Assembly (NCBI GenBank): GCA_033977485.1
Contig: CM066997.1
Location: forward strand, 75,238,634 to 75,302,633
DNA length: 64,000 bases
Source of the DNA: Hydrangea macrophylla
Lineage: Eukaryota; Streptophyta; Magnoliopsida; Cornales; Hydrangeaceae
Direction: 5' to 3'
Shown here: in pieces, positions 32,791 through 44,766 of the stretch
Position numbering within the stretch: the stretch's first letter is position 1
How the letters are laid out: each line of letters starts with the position of its first letter
The notes under the pieces: model-generated
What the model was told of the DNA's origin: nothing
The model's database searches: none
What the model saw: the letters and a program-made list of their open reading frames with translations, nothing else
Program-made: the position numbers and the translations under genes

Positions 32791-34110
32791 ATATAATCAC
32801 CTACTAAAGTCCCAAGCCCAAAATTAGATTAGGATTTGGTTTGACATTACTTGTGTTCTTGGAGTTCAACCACTGTGACCCCACAAGAAGTCAAACTCAA
32901 TGGTTTAGTATTTTATTTTTTGATTCAGTATTTTCATTTATTTATGCTTTATTAGCCTAGTTATACTAAACTTTATTATTTTGTAGATTCCACAAATTCA
33001 ATCCAACTCATGTTAAGTCAAGAAAAAGTATATTAATATTATATTTCACTCTTACTTTAGTGTTATAACTTTAATTTTAATTGGATAGTCACTGTGTATA
33101 TCTGTTTGATATTTCTTTGAAAGGTTATTTGGAAGACAGTTTCAATTCCAAAATGGTAGGCTAAAACTTTAATTGGGAATATGCAATAAAAACATAGAAG
33201 CCACGATTTTTGTGCACTAATCTTAAATGGCAAATTTATCTGGATGGGTTGTTTTTCAATTTATGGCCAAAAATATTTATATATCTATAGTTTATGACCA
33301 TTTAACATGTTTATAGACTATGGCTATATTGGACATCAAACGATTACACATTTGAAATAATAATATAATTATGTGAATTGTCAAACTATGCCTTTCGTCA
33401 TAAAAAACACCTAGCATACTCAAACAATTCATTTGACAAAATTTATATTTTAAATATGTGTATATATATATATATATTTCTACCCATTAATGGACAGACA
33501 ATTGTGTTGTGGCAAAGTGGTGGGGATTGGGCATCGAATAACCTATGTCCGCGGCGGGTCACAATTCGAACCTGGCTACTACCGAATTGCCTCTTTATTT
33601 TTCTTTAAATCAAACGACGTCGTTTCATATCAAACCTGACACACTTGATATGACCTCGACTAGTAAAAGTTTATTTTTAAATAAAGAATCACTCTATTTA
33701 GAACTATCAAATCCCTTACAAATGCACAAAAGTTGTGTGATCTAGTGTTGGTTTGCATATTCCCAATTCCTTTAAATCATTTCTCCCAAGTTAATTAATA
33801 TTTCTTGCTTTTAAATAACTTAAATTAAATATTTATATTATTTCTATCTCTCGCTATAATAATATCCGAAAAGTCATTTGATGTAAATTTAGCTTTATTT
33901 ATTTTTCTTCCTTTTCTTACTAGTATCTTATTTAATTTATTTTGCACTGTTAAAATCTTTACTGTAAACTGTTACAAAAAATAGCTTTTTAATTAGTTTT
34001 ATTGCAAAAAAAATATAAAAACTAATAGTTTAGTAAAAGCCCCAAAAATCCATCATATTTTATTTTCTTTTTAGGAACAAAATAGTTACTGCCTATCTTT
34101 ATAAAATTAT
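32791..34110. other. Unclassified AT-rich stretch
   Basis: No gene. Apart from the SINE-like unit at 33505-33607 and an AACGACGTCGTT palindrome at 33613-33624, I see nothing I can name. 34119-34157 (CTGCGAGTTCGACCTGG ...) resembles the U5 phrase of the LTR at 26140. Confidence 0.4.
33505..33607 (+). mobile_element. Possible tRNA-derived SINE
   Basis: TGGCAAAGTGG at 33510-33520 fits a pol III A box and CAATTCGAACC at 33562-33572 a B box, about 50 bases apart as in tRNA-derived SINEs. A T-rich tail follows (CTCTTTATTTTTCTTT). No clear flanking duplication was found. Confidence 0.4.
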
Positions 34111-34182
34111 TTTCCGTTCCCTGCGAGTTCGACCTGGTCTTCCAGAACTTTATTACTTGTAATAAAGTAACATCCTGTTTGA

Positions 34183-34420
34183 AAATATCTTGAAGAAACA
34201 TCCTGTTTGAAAACCTGGTTGAAAATACTTGAAGAAACCTGTTTGAAACAGTATTTTTCCGTACAAGTAACATCTTGAAGAAACACCTGTTTGAAAACAT
34301 CAGTCGACTGGACCCTGGATCCTGGATCAGTCGACCTGGTTTTCATACAAAGAGCTTGAAAACCTGTTTGAAAATACTTGAAGAAACATCCTGTTTGAAA
34401 ACATCAATCCAGTCGACTGA
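34183..34420 (+). repeat. Repeats of CTTGAAGAAACATCCTGTTTG type
   Basis: Five or more copies of AAGAAAC(AT)CCTGTTTGAAAA, irregularly spaced, interleaved with CAGTCGACTG palindromes. Confidence 0.7.
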
Positions 34421-34762
34421 TCCAGAGTCCAGTCGATTGGAAATGCAAGATACAAAGAGCTTGAAAAACCCAACACTTTGCCCAGTCGACTGTGTTGGGA
34501 ACCCAGTTGACTAGGGCCTCAAATTCTCAGTCGATTGAATCTATTAGTCGACGAAACCAAAAATTCCAATTTTAAATTCAACATCTAGCTGACTGTGGTC
34601 TCCCACCCAGTCGACTGTTTCTTTCATAGAACCAAAACCACATTTCCAACCAATATTCCAGTTGACTGTGCCAGGGACCCAGTCGACTATTTTTCATTAT
34701 TTCAAGGCAGTGGCTGGATCGAACATGCCTCCAATCGACTATTTTCATAAACCAGTCGATTG
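34301..34762 (+). repeat. Cluster of CAGTCGACTG palindromes
   Basis: Perfect at 34301, 34410, 34483 and 34608; near copies at 34328, 34430, 34529, 34659, 34679, 34731 and 34753. It is probably the U3 or leader of an otherwise unrecognised LTR, by analogy with the other families in the window. Confidence 0.75.
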
Positions 34763-34962
34763 GTTTACCTCAGATTGCAACACATTCTATAGCTTTCAAA
34801 CTGTTCAACACCTTTTCCACTATATTTACAACGATCAAAAACATGATTACAAGGGTTTTACTACAGATTCTACAACAACTACAGATTCTTTCCAAGATTC
34901 AATGACAACATATTACGAATTTCAAAGTTCTTATTACAACATTTAGAAAGAAAACAAAAACA

Positions 34963-36373
34963 TGTACAATGATAGTCCCGTCATCCCAACGGCCTCACTT
35001 TTCTCGCTTCTTCTTTCCTTTCTTCTTCTCACCTACAATAGAGTAAAGCTCAACTGCTCAGCTATATGTTGAGTGCACAAATTCTAACATATGTAATCTA
35101 TGATAAAATGTGCTTTAATCTCATAGATCACGTCAAATAAAGTCTCTAGGAAGAAAACACTCATTCATCCGGTATCGGCAAGTTCAAGTCTTAAATCGCA
35201 ATGCCTATGGCTAGTCAAGTCTACAACCATTGCATCCCAAGTGCCCCGCCAAGTCCAAGTCTTAAACCATGCATAGTAGCTGTCGCTACTAAATTCTCAA
35301 ACGTCGAGAAGATTTCTCCGGCATGAAATTGTATAAAACTCCCCTTTGTCCCACAATCATTTAACGTGCTCACGTAATTAAAAGTTAGACATGCTTTTCA
35401 CATTTAAGTGCGTACATAATTAATAGGCCTACTATTAACACATGAATTTTGTCCAGATCACAGTTTCGTCGTCGAAATCAAAATATGGATATTTCCTATA
35501 TAACATGGGTTAGAACTTCATATCTCGTGCTAATTCTCTCAAACTTTGAGGGAAGGACTAGAGCGCCAAATAAATGTCAGATCTCTGTTTATACGTGATT
35601 CCTACAAGTTTATAGGTATTTTTCTCAAATTTTAGAAATTTGTTTTTTTAAAAAATTGGCCAAACAAGGCCTAAGAGATATCAAAACGTAGCTCTTACCT
35701 CGAGGAGTCCGAATATGAAATTTAGAGAAATGTTGATGATCAAAAGTTCGTCGATTTATGTCTTGAAGCTCGTAGGCACAAAAATCCCTAAATCCTCTCT
35801 AGGTTTTCCAATTTAGGTTTTGAACTTATGAAAACATCTAATGAGTTTCTATATATAGGCACGACTTATAGGAATTATGTTTAACTCCCCACGAGTTCTC
35901 AAAATTTCTAATTATCCCCCAAAATGTCCCATACTCCTATTTTATGACTTCACGAGTGAAAACTATACATTACAATAGTTTTTGTCTAGGCTCTGTTTGG
36001 GTTCGTAATTAGGTTTCGAAAACTACTTTCGGGGAATCTTTAGATACCCTGCCTTTTATGCAACGTATCACTTACGTTATTACTACAATGTTCAAAGTGA
36101 TCTAAATTAAGGTCAACATTATTAGAAATTACTCTACATAGGTAAAGTTACTATTCACTATTTACCAGATAAGTCAAATAACATTTAAATCATATAAATG
36201 CCATTTAATCACACGAATGCCTCCATGATTATCAATTCACCGTGTCTTCACTGGACACCTTCCGTTGACCACAGTCAACCACTTATCTCAATTTTCAAAT
36301 AACATTAAAACTCCTTGAAATTCAATTATGCAATTTAAAATGAATGATTTTCCCTGGAACGGGTGTGACACGC
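34963..36373 (-). repeat. Probable LTR, minus strand, family unknown
   Basis: Read on the minus strand it starts TGTCACACCCGTTCCAGGG (right end 36373) and has a TATA box CCTATATATAGAAAC near 35860-35846. The left end near 34963 (TGTACAATG on plus) is a guess. No target duplication or primer site was found. Confidence 0.4.
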
Positions 36374-36791
36374 ACATACATGTACCCGCACAAATACATA
36401 ACACACATACTATACATATGTATATACATACACACACCCCTATATATACATACACACACTTATATATACACTTAAGAGCTCTAGCACTGATAGTGGAAGG
36501 GTTGAGACAACCTTGACTCTTGAACTTGTGGCAAAATGGTTGAGACTTGAGAATCTCGTGATTTATGATTGTGAAAGACAGAAGACATAGAAACCCTATT
36601 TCCATTACTTGGTGGTATTTATACTACTAGATGTTTAGGTAATTCTTATAAGTAATACGGGTATGTTAGTGATTCTATTATATAATTAGAGCAGGTTCGG
36701 GGCATTTGTCATTTACCCCGACCCCGAACCCGACCCGGGTTGAAGAACTTTTCCCCATACCTGCCCCTACCCTGAGGTAGCCACCACCATG
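36374..36791. other. Microsatellite and GC-rich fragment
   Basis: 36375-36472 is a CA/TA-rich microsatellite. 36680-36770 carries repeats of CCCGACCCCGAACCCGACCC, similar in style to GC-rich plant MITE ends. No gene. Confidence 0.45.
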
Positions 36792-38655
36792 TGTAATACC
36801 CTGTATTTTTGTATGTATATAAATAAATGATATTTTGTATGAATACCTTTGCTATACCTGTAATTTATGTTTCAATCGATTAAAGTTGTATCAATCGATT
36901 GAATTTGTGCTCTTTTCAATTGATCGAACTCTCTTCAATTGATTGAAACCCTACCGACATAATTTATGACATGGTCCTCCTTCCCAATCGATTGATCATT
37001 TCTCAATCGATCGAACCGTGACTGACATGTTCTCAATCGATTGAATGTGAAAAGATCTTTCTTTCCAATTTATGGGGAAGCTGCCACTTTGCACCCTTAA
37101 TCTCTATATATATATTGTTCTTGTGTATGTTGGTATGTTTGACAGCTTAGAGAGAGAGTTTAGAGAGAGAGTATTATACATACATATACATATATTATAC
37201 ACATATATACACTATATACACTATCTGTTAAAGAGAAAAAGAAACAGAAGAAGTATAAAGGAGGATAGAAAAGAAAGAGGAGGGGAGAGGTAGAGAAGGA
37301 GGAGAAGAGGAGAGAGAGGGAGACATCATTGAAGCTTAAAGCTTCAACTCACACCAAACATACCCTTGTTCATTTAGTGAGTTTTAAACTCACTTGGTAG
37401 CATTGGTGTATGTTTTACAAGTTTTGGATGTAAAGAACGAACCCAAGAACACCCCAAAAATTCTAGGCATTCACTGTCCAATTTTCGAGAAGATGACTTT
37501 CAATCGATCGAACTTGTTTCAATCATTCGAACCTGTTTAACTTCGATCGATCGAAGCTGTTTTAATCGATCAAAACTTATTATCCTTAATGAATTAAAGA
37601 TGTTTCAATTGATTGAAACAAACTCTTCCCAATCGATTGGTAATAACAAATTTGGATTACCTCTATTTATATGTACTGTGAACTGCTTAGTTATTTGATC
37701 ATTGGTTCGTACTCTCATAATACATTATTGTTTGAATAAGGAATACCACAATGCGACAATAAGACATCTTAAGAATAATGTGAGAGTGTTCTTCATGTGA
37801 GATAACGTGGTAGTCGGGAATCAATTTGGTATTTGTCTCATTTCAATCATAATAGTCAGGCTATAATAGGAATTGTCATGTATCTATGTTAATTTAGAAC
37901 CGAGGTAGGTTTGATAAGTTCTAGGAATTGTACGTGGGTGGACACTTAGTCATAGGTCCTTCAAGCGGTAGACAAAATGATGGTGTATATATAAAGTTGA
38001 ACTATCGAGTCTGTTCTTCAATTAAGGGTACTATTGTCTGTCTTCGTATAACAAGATACAAGTAACTGATTAATGGTTCAGAATAAAGAAAAAGATATAG
38101 TTAGTAGAACTCTATTTTTATCCCTCATAATAGGTAATCACATTATGCTTATGATATTGTTTTAGTTTCTACTCACTCATATTTCAATAAGCTGACGGCG
38201 TTTTATGCCTGGACATTTCCCGTCCAGACTATCCTGTTACTTACAATGTAGGAGATGAACTATACCTTGAGGATGGCTTTTACCCTAGAGAAGGCTATAT
38301 CGGGGATGGACCTACTGAGGTTGGAGATGCAGGGTAGTACTATGATGCTGGCAAGTATGTCTATGCCAATTGAAGACTAGAATAGATATTAGTTCCAACT
38401 CCATTGCTGACTTTATTATTATCTTTTGTAGTAAGGCATGTGTTACTTCTAGACTCTTTTACATTATGTTTAAACACTCTGATGTAATAGTTAGTAAGTT
38501 TTATTATGACTGGTGAGTTCAGCTGTTATTACTGTCTCTTACTTTATTGTTTGGAAATGCATGTTGTGGATAATTCAGTGACTTTACTAGTCATTCCCTA
38601 TGGACCCAAAAAGGAAATTTATTTTTCTTTATTTTTACTATTTCAGGGCATGACA
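36792..38655 (+). repeat. 5' LTR of element E (Tekay-type, B-like)
   Basis: 1,864 bp from TGTAATACCC to CAGGGCATGACA, collinear with LTR B: palindromes, TATA box (37105-37114), TA-rich and AG-rich leader, the exact 17-nt palindrome at 37377-37393, and the AATAAGCTGACGGCGTTT phrase near 38189. Overall divergence is high, so it is a separate subfamily. CAATCGATTG-type palindromes at 36873-37044 and 37500-37640; some are CGATCGATCG. Confidence 0.85.
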
Positions 38656-38662
38656 GGATTTT

Positions 38663-38674
38663 TGGTATCAGAGC
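38663..38674 (+). promoter_or_regulatory. Primer-binding site of element E (tRNA-iMet)
   Basis: TGGTATCAGAGC eight bases after the LTR end, same placement as in element B. Confidence 0.9.
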
Positions 38675-38801
38675 CTAGGTTGATACTATCACTCATTAAT
38701 TGTCCCACACCATCTGGTCCTAGAACTTTTGAGATCCATGAGATATGAGTATTAAGATAAGTTTGTCATTCTGACGTTCGATAGTTTCCTTGCAGGTTAC
38801 C

Positions 38802-39090
38802 ATGGATCCATACTTTTACAAGTTTGTGGATGATACCTAAGGAGGCCACATGATCTATGGGGATACTGTGGAGCCAGATGAACCGGAGTTTTATCACGAG
38901 TGTATATGTCGTACGACCAATCACTACTTATAGAAGGATGTATGGAGAGCCATGTATGTTGCTAGACGAACTCACCCTACCGAGATTTGCATGGATGCGT
39001 ATCATTACGCAAGGACTTGGGAGGCTATTTATCATGAGATAGCTCGCTTGGTCTGGAGCAAGATGGAGATAGATGTTATCGAATTACAAG
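38802..39090 (+). pseudogene. ORF0 fragment of element E
   Basis: ATG at 38802 directly after CCTTGCAGGTTACC, the same acceptor-like context as in B. The start reads MDPYFYKFVDDT, stop, then GGHMIYGDTVEPDEPEFYHE, which aligns with the ORF0 start of element B. Later residues (ARTHPTEICMDAYHYARTWEAIYHEIARLVW) need frame changes. It ends where foreign LTR DNA begins at 39091; gag and pol of E are absent. Confidence 0.7.
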
Positions 39091-39530
39091 TGTAGTATTT
39101 AGGTTTAGAAAAACTTAAATACATGCATAGTGGAAAATCAAGATCAAATCATTTATTGGTAGCCCGGATCGACTACTTATCAATTCCATAGATGTGTAGG
39201 GAGAGGGGGACAAGAGCATTACCATGTGGTCTTGAACCTAATTATAATATTGTCTTCTTTCTTTAGTGTGCAACAACTTCCTCTAGATGGTCTTCACCCT
39301 TATGACTCCTTTGGATGTTCCTGGAGTGACTAGGGTTGGTGGGAACCCAAATAGAGAAGAAATAGGAGATTTGGGAAATCCTAAAATAGTTTTTGTAGCT
39401 CTGGGATAGTAAAACGACTATTCAATAATATTGTACGCAGCTACCCTATTTATAGATTCCAAACCGACTTTAAGCTTTCGATCGATCGAAATTAGATCGA
39501 TCGAAACAAGTCCGATAGTGGACACGCAGC
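39091..39530 (-). repeat. LTR-like fragment, minus strand
   Basis: Starts TGTAGTATTTAGG on plus (so ...CCTAAATACTACA on minus) and shows a minus-strand TATA box CTATAAATAGGG near 39448-39459, with CGATCGATCG-type palindromes at 39479-39510, on its upstream side. Family unknown; the upstream end is cut near 39530. Confidence 0.45.
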
Positions 39531-41395
39531 CTTTGGGATCCACTCCCTTTTTTTTAGAGTTTCGGAATTGATTTTCCTTTAAAATATTTGAAAAAAGAAA
39601 GTGTGTGAAAATAGATACAGAGTCGCCACTTGGTCTTTAGGGAATCAAGAAACCCAATTTGATTCACTCAAACGGATAAAGGGCACCGGCCCTTCATAAC
39701 CAAAGAACTTGGCTCAGGGTTTTGGTACGAGAGAGGAAGTAGCCTTTATTATGACTAAAATACCCTTAACTAGCCCCATCTCTCAACGAACCTCAATTAG
39801 CATCCAAATTATCATCTTATACTATGTTTGGTTCGACAATTAATACTATGATAGGTATATTATATTGCACAAGAATCTTAAAATGGAAGATCAAAAGATA
39901 AGATATCATTCATAAGATCTAAGCCAAATATCACACAATACAAAACTGAAAGATCACACAAACAAACCGAGGAACAATTGTCTAATCGCATATCAAGTAA
40001 TCAAGTTTTCCTAATCTAAAGGGGACATGGATTGTTCTTGAAACAAATAGTCAAAGAAAACAAAATATGCTTAGCAAGCTAGAATGTATGCATGTTAATT
40101 CTTGAAAAGAAGACCTTTCAATCCTCGGGACAGATTAGAAAGGATGATTTGATTGGAGGGGGAGCACGAATGTGTGATCAATTTCATTCCTTACAATATT
40201 CTTAGATTGGGAGTTACAAAAAAAGCCCCAAATCTTGCATGGATGCAATGTATGATCCTAGAATGTGCAAAGTAGTAGTGTTTATATGTTCATGAATTTT
40301 CTAAAGTGATTTGAGACTATGGAATATGCATGAATGCATGAAGAATATCGTTATAGGATATGTACAAATGTATTATGAACTACTTCCTAAAAATATGAAC
40401 TAATTTGGATTGCATGTGAACATCTAATCAAAGAATGAAACTAAAACTTATTTATGTGAATAGTGGACAAAATAGTGAACTGACTTTGTAAAAATGGAAA
40501 AGTGATGTTATGAATGTTTTTAATTCATGATTTTTTATGGAGATCATCCTACTGTGTCTAGAACACGTATCAAAAGCCAAATCAAGATAGAAGTTACAGA
40601 TTGAGAGAAATCATATAAATAAGAAAGGTTACTCAAAAATAGAATTCGTACTGTCGACTGAAATGTAGAAAAATCTTTGAAATGGAAAACAAAATTTTTG
40701 GAGGCCCATATTATACAAAAATTCCCTAAGACATAGAAGTTAAAGGAAAAAATGAGCTGGGACAACTCTTATTGGAAAAAGGTTTTTGGAAAACAAGTTG
40801 CAATTCAACTAAGCTACTGTGACAGAGAAAACAGAATGTCTGGACGGAATATTTGGGTCAAAATGGACCCCTTACAAGTGGTTTTGAATCAAACCAAAAA
40901 TCCTATCATTCCTTAATGAGTTAGGAAGACTTGCCAAGTGGTAGGATGATCATCCGTTAAGTATTGAACCCAGAATACTATTTTAAAGTTGAATAACTTA
41001 CTATTTTGAAGATTTAGGTAAATCACATTTTTTATTTCTTGAAATCAAAATAAAGGGTTTAAGAGGGTTTAAAAAAAAGAGATTTTGGGAGTATATTTCC
41101 ACCTCTAAATGGAGATTATAACCACTTAGAATATCAACATCAAACTCATTTCAAGAACTTTCATGATTGTTGGAGATCATTGTTTTATTTGGGAAATAAC
41201 TTCAAGAATACTTGGGAACTATTGAAGTTAGAATCATCATCTATCAAACATGTTTTCAAGGTCAAGAGCAACTATCCATAAGGATTCAATTACCATAAAC
41301 ACAATGTCATCATCTAGATGATGATCAACAAGTAAGAAAACTTAGAATTCAAAAAAGAAATGAGGTAAGAAGAGAAGATGTACTTTGGGCGAACA
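39531..41395 (-). repeat. Inverted partial LTR of the Ogre (element D) family
   Basis: Reverse complement of roughly 47380-49230 in the LTR of element D. Matching pieces include GGGGACATGGATTGTTCTTG near 40021, ACAGAGTCGCCACTTGGTC near 39619 and GTCATCATCTAGATGATGATC near 41305. The U3 half, TATA box included, is missing beyond 41395. Minus ORFs here are shadows. Confidence 0.85.
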
Positions 41396-41811
41396 AGGGA
41401 CAAACCACACATGGAAATGTACAACAGAACAGGCGGATGCTATGCTATGAGAATGATATGCAATGCATGGATGTAATAAGGATGTGCACTGCATTGTGTT
41501 GTGCCTGATGTTGTATTCTAAAGCGCTTGCGGTCCTAATACACGTGTTTTGTGTGTTTGCCATTCTTAATGGGCTTTATGTGTGCCTTTTATGGTGCTGA
41601 TGATTCTAGCATTAGCTAGTGCTGTGGGTGTGCCACTCCGAGTGGGCTTGTGTTGTGCTAATGTTTTTTTGACTCTAATGCAGTAGTTGATCCTGATAAG
41701 GATACCAAGGTGTTGAAGACTCTAGGTCTCGTGGCAAACTTCTTAAATTTTGCAAACGGATCATTCGGATGTAGGATCCCTGAGGACTCCAATTAAGGAT
41801 AACTGACAGGC
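41396..41811 (-). other. Unclassified spacer of the inverted Ogre fragment
   Basis: No gene. GT-rich, with repeated TGTGTG/TGCTGATG phrases; probably the 3' end or U3 of the inverted element. Confidence 0.35.
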
Positions 41812-42256
41812 GAGGAAGCTCATGATAAGTGAGGAAGCTCACAATATTTGAGTAGTGAGGAAGCTCACAATTTTGGACAAAGGAGTGAGAAAGCTCACGA
41901 TAAGTGAGGAAGCTCACAATAATTAAGTGGTAAGGAAGCTCACAATTTTGAACAAAGGAGTGTGGAAGGTCACGATAAGTGAGAAAGCTTACGATAATTG
42001 AGTGGGTAGGAAGCTCACAATTTTGGACAAAGGAGTGAGAAAGCTCATGATAATTAAGTGGTGAGGAAGCTCATGATTTTGGACAAAAGAGTGAGGAAGC
42101 TCAAGATAATTGAGTAGTGAAGAAGCTCACGATAAGTGAGGAAGCTCACAATTTTGGACAAAGGAGTGAGGAAGCTCATGATAATCGATGGGTGAGGGAG
42201 CTCATTATAATTGACAGGCGAGGAAATTCACAATAAGTGAGGAAGCTCAAGATAAC
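41812..42256. repeat. Tandem array of GTGAGGAAGCTCAC hairpin units
   Basis: About 18 degenerate copies. The core GTGAG-GAAG-CTCAC is a stem-loop with a GAAG tetraloop. Copies alternate with ATAAGTGA and ATTTTGGACAAAGGA spacers, so a higher-order unit of about 70-75 bases is visible. Confidence 0.88.
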
Positions 42257-42643
42257 CAAAGGACATGGAGCCCTGGATTGTGAATAGAAAATGCTTTCCC
42301 CAGGAGTCGGGGTCTCTTGACTATTGATAGTATTTTCAATCGTTGGCCAATTCTTGTGGTGATCAATCCAAAAAGCTGGTTCGGGTTTCCAAGAGTAGAT
42401 TTATTCTATTTTCTTTTGCTAGGGACGGTAGGGGACTCTCTGGGAATCTCTCTTGACTGTTTCTCTTGACTGGGAACCAGGATTCAAATCCGAATCGCTC
42501 ACGGTTGATCAAATCTTGCAATGATCTGTCTGAAGATCCGGTTTGGGCCTTCGAGGTAATTTGTGGACATAGAAGCCCCAATGATGGACATGGAGTCCCT
42601 GAAATGATTGACGGATGTGGAAGTCCTATCCAGTGAAAGATTT
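42257..42643. other. Spacer between arrays
   Basis: No gene; moderately GC-rich, with phrases like GAAGCCCCAATGATGGACATGGAG that suggest further decayed repeats. A minus ORF (42363-42683) has no recognisable domain. Confidence 0.4.
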
Positions 42644-42975
42644 TTCTCAATCTAGAGGGCAGACAATGAAGGATTTCCTTCAATCTCTAGTGGTTGACAA
42701 CGAGCGACTTGCCTCAATCTAGAGGGCTGATAGATTCGCCTCAATTTAGAGGGCTAACAATGAGCTACTTGCCTTAATCTAGAGGGCTGATAGATTTGCC
42801 TCAATCTAGAAGGCTGATAGATTTGCCTCAATCTAGAGGGCTGATGACAACAGATTTACCTTAATCTAGAGGGCTTTCGGTGAAAGATTTGCCTCAAGAG
42901 ATTTGCCTCAATCTAGAGGGCTTTTTGCAAAAGATTTTGCCTCAATCTAGATGGCTTTCAACGAAAGATTTCTGT
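42644..42975. repeat. Tandem array of TTGCCTCAATCTAGAGGGCTGATAG type
   Basis: About ten copies of CTCAATCTAGAGGGCT with spacers of 10-20 bases; a basic unit of about 27-30 bases. Confidence 0.88.
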
Positions 42976-43267
42976 TGAGGATTGCTATGGAGGACTTAAG
43001 TAAAGATTTTCGTGATCAAAAGAACTGACGATGTATAAATCAAGATGACGAGGCAATAATGAACAACTGTGGCTGTCACGGATTGGACTAACGATGTACA
43101 ATTTGAAAAGTCTACTGGGGATAGATTAAATCTGCTGAGGGGGGGGGGGAATGGATAAAATGTACTCTTCTAGGGAAGAAGGAAATACGCCCAATGATGG
43201 GAGTAAAGGTATCATTCTATTTGTAATAAAGGATATGGAGATAATCCTTGGTGGCTAAGGATTTGAC

Positions 43268-43508
43268 ATTGATGGAAGAAGGTGATCAACAGCTACTCAT
43301 GGACTTATGTTGCATAGAAGAAGATCGACAACCACTCATGGACTTATGTTGCTTGAACGAAAGAAAATGATCAACAGCCACTAATGGACATATGTTGCTT
43401 GAGCGAAAGATGATGATCAACATCCACTTATGGACTTAAGTTGCATGGGCGAAAAAAGATGATCAACAGCCACACATGGACTTATGTTGCTAGGATGAAA
43501 GAAGATGA
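43268..43508. repeat. Tandem array of about 52-bp units
   Basis: Five copies of GATGATCAACAGCCACTCATGG-like sequence followed by ACTTATGTTGC and a GAAAGAA spacer. With the two arrays before it, this matches the hypervariable tandem-repeat 3' region known from Ogre elements. Confidence 0.85.
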
Positions 43509-43509
43509 T

Positions 43510-44766
43510 TGATCGGGAGAGAACAAATCCCAATTATATGCCTTAATTCACATTTATTAGTTGTTTTATTCTATTTTTGTATAATTTTACTTTGTTTTCT
43601 ACTTTTTGTCAGGTTTTGGAAGAAAGTAATGATTTCCGGTTAAATGGGGTGAAAAAGCAGGAAGAAAGAAGCAAAAAAAGCCACTTCGCGCGAGAGGCCC
43701 GCTCACGCAAGAATCCAACTCTTCGCTCACGTGGTCCGCTCGTGCGACCTCTCATTTTACGCGCTCGTACGGCTCATACGAAAAAACATAAAACACGTAT
43801 TTTGAAGAGTTGAATACCCTTACACGGACGAAATTGTTCAATTACGTCCAGAATGCAATTTTCAGCTGTTTTAGTGAGATTAGGTTTTGGAAAACCCTCC
43901 TAATCTCTCTATAACTATATTTATCTCATTCTAAATCAAAAAAGGGGTTACACATTCATTCATACACTACTTGGAAGGCAAGAGGAAGGAGAAAAGGAAG
44001 CTTGAAGGTCTCTGATGCCTACCATCAACTCAATCTTCATGCTTTCGTCCACCATGTGCAACTAAACTCCTAATCTAGGGTTTCAATAAAACCCTAGCTA
44101 TGTAAAGGGGGAATTCTATACTTTCTTATTTTAGGATTTTATGTATTGGATAGTGATTGTATGTTGCTGGATTAATTATATATAATCAATTTTTATTGAT
44201 AATAATCAAGAGTATTTTGGATCTATTCTTGTCTTAGATTTTTCCTTATGCTTATTAAACTCAATAGTCCTTGATTTCTGTGATTGATAGGGGCATTTAC
44301 ATCTAATAGTGCTTATGTGATTGTGATGTTTACGTCTTTTATAATCCATGCTTAAGAAAGATGAGTTATGCTACACCCTAGTCATAGGGAGATAATTCAT
44401 GTGAACCATAGATGGATTATGCTTAGACTGAACTAATGATACCTTCTTGTGGATACTATTGGGCTTGTAGCTATAATAGATCGTGACTACCCAAACATAG
44501 AACTTAGAATAGAAAGTTTAGACCCCCAATGCATAGTTAGTGGTGGATTTGTAATCCTAGATCTCATCTACTCATATTTAAATTAACCTTCAATTTGGCA
44601 TACTAGTTTACTTAGACTTAATTTTAGTATAATTTCATAGTTTAATTCATAGTTTAATTCGTAGTAATAATCAAATCATCAAGCAATCAAACCTCTATTT
44701 TCTTATAACTAAATAGATTAGATTTTATTAATTAAAGGATAAAAAATTAACAATCTCTATGGGTTC
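43510..44766 (+). repeat. Truncated LTR of the Athila-like family, plus strand
   Basis: Starts TGATCGGGAGAGAACAAATCC, the same start as the LTRs of the 53099-61531 element but in opposite orientation. It is diverged inside, with GC-rich CGCGCGAG/CTCGTGCG repeats at 43687-43792. It breaks at CAATCTCTATGGGTTC, about 80 bases short of the LTR end. Confidence 0.85.

Noticed and set aside
33510..33572. Functional tRNA gene
   Set aside because: A and B boxes are present but no cloverleaf with acceptor stem can be drawn.
36363..36516. Small ORF over the CA/TA microsatellite
   Set aside because: Low-complexity translation.
41812..43508. CRISPR-like repeats
   Set aside because: Spacers are themselves repeated, units vary in length, and this is plant nuclear DNA within retrotransposon sequence.
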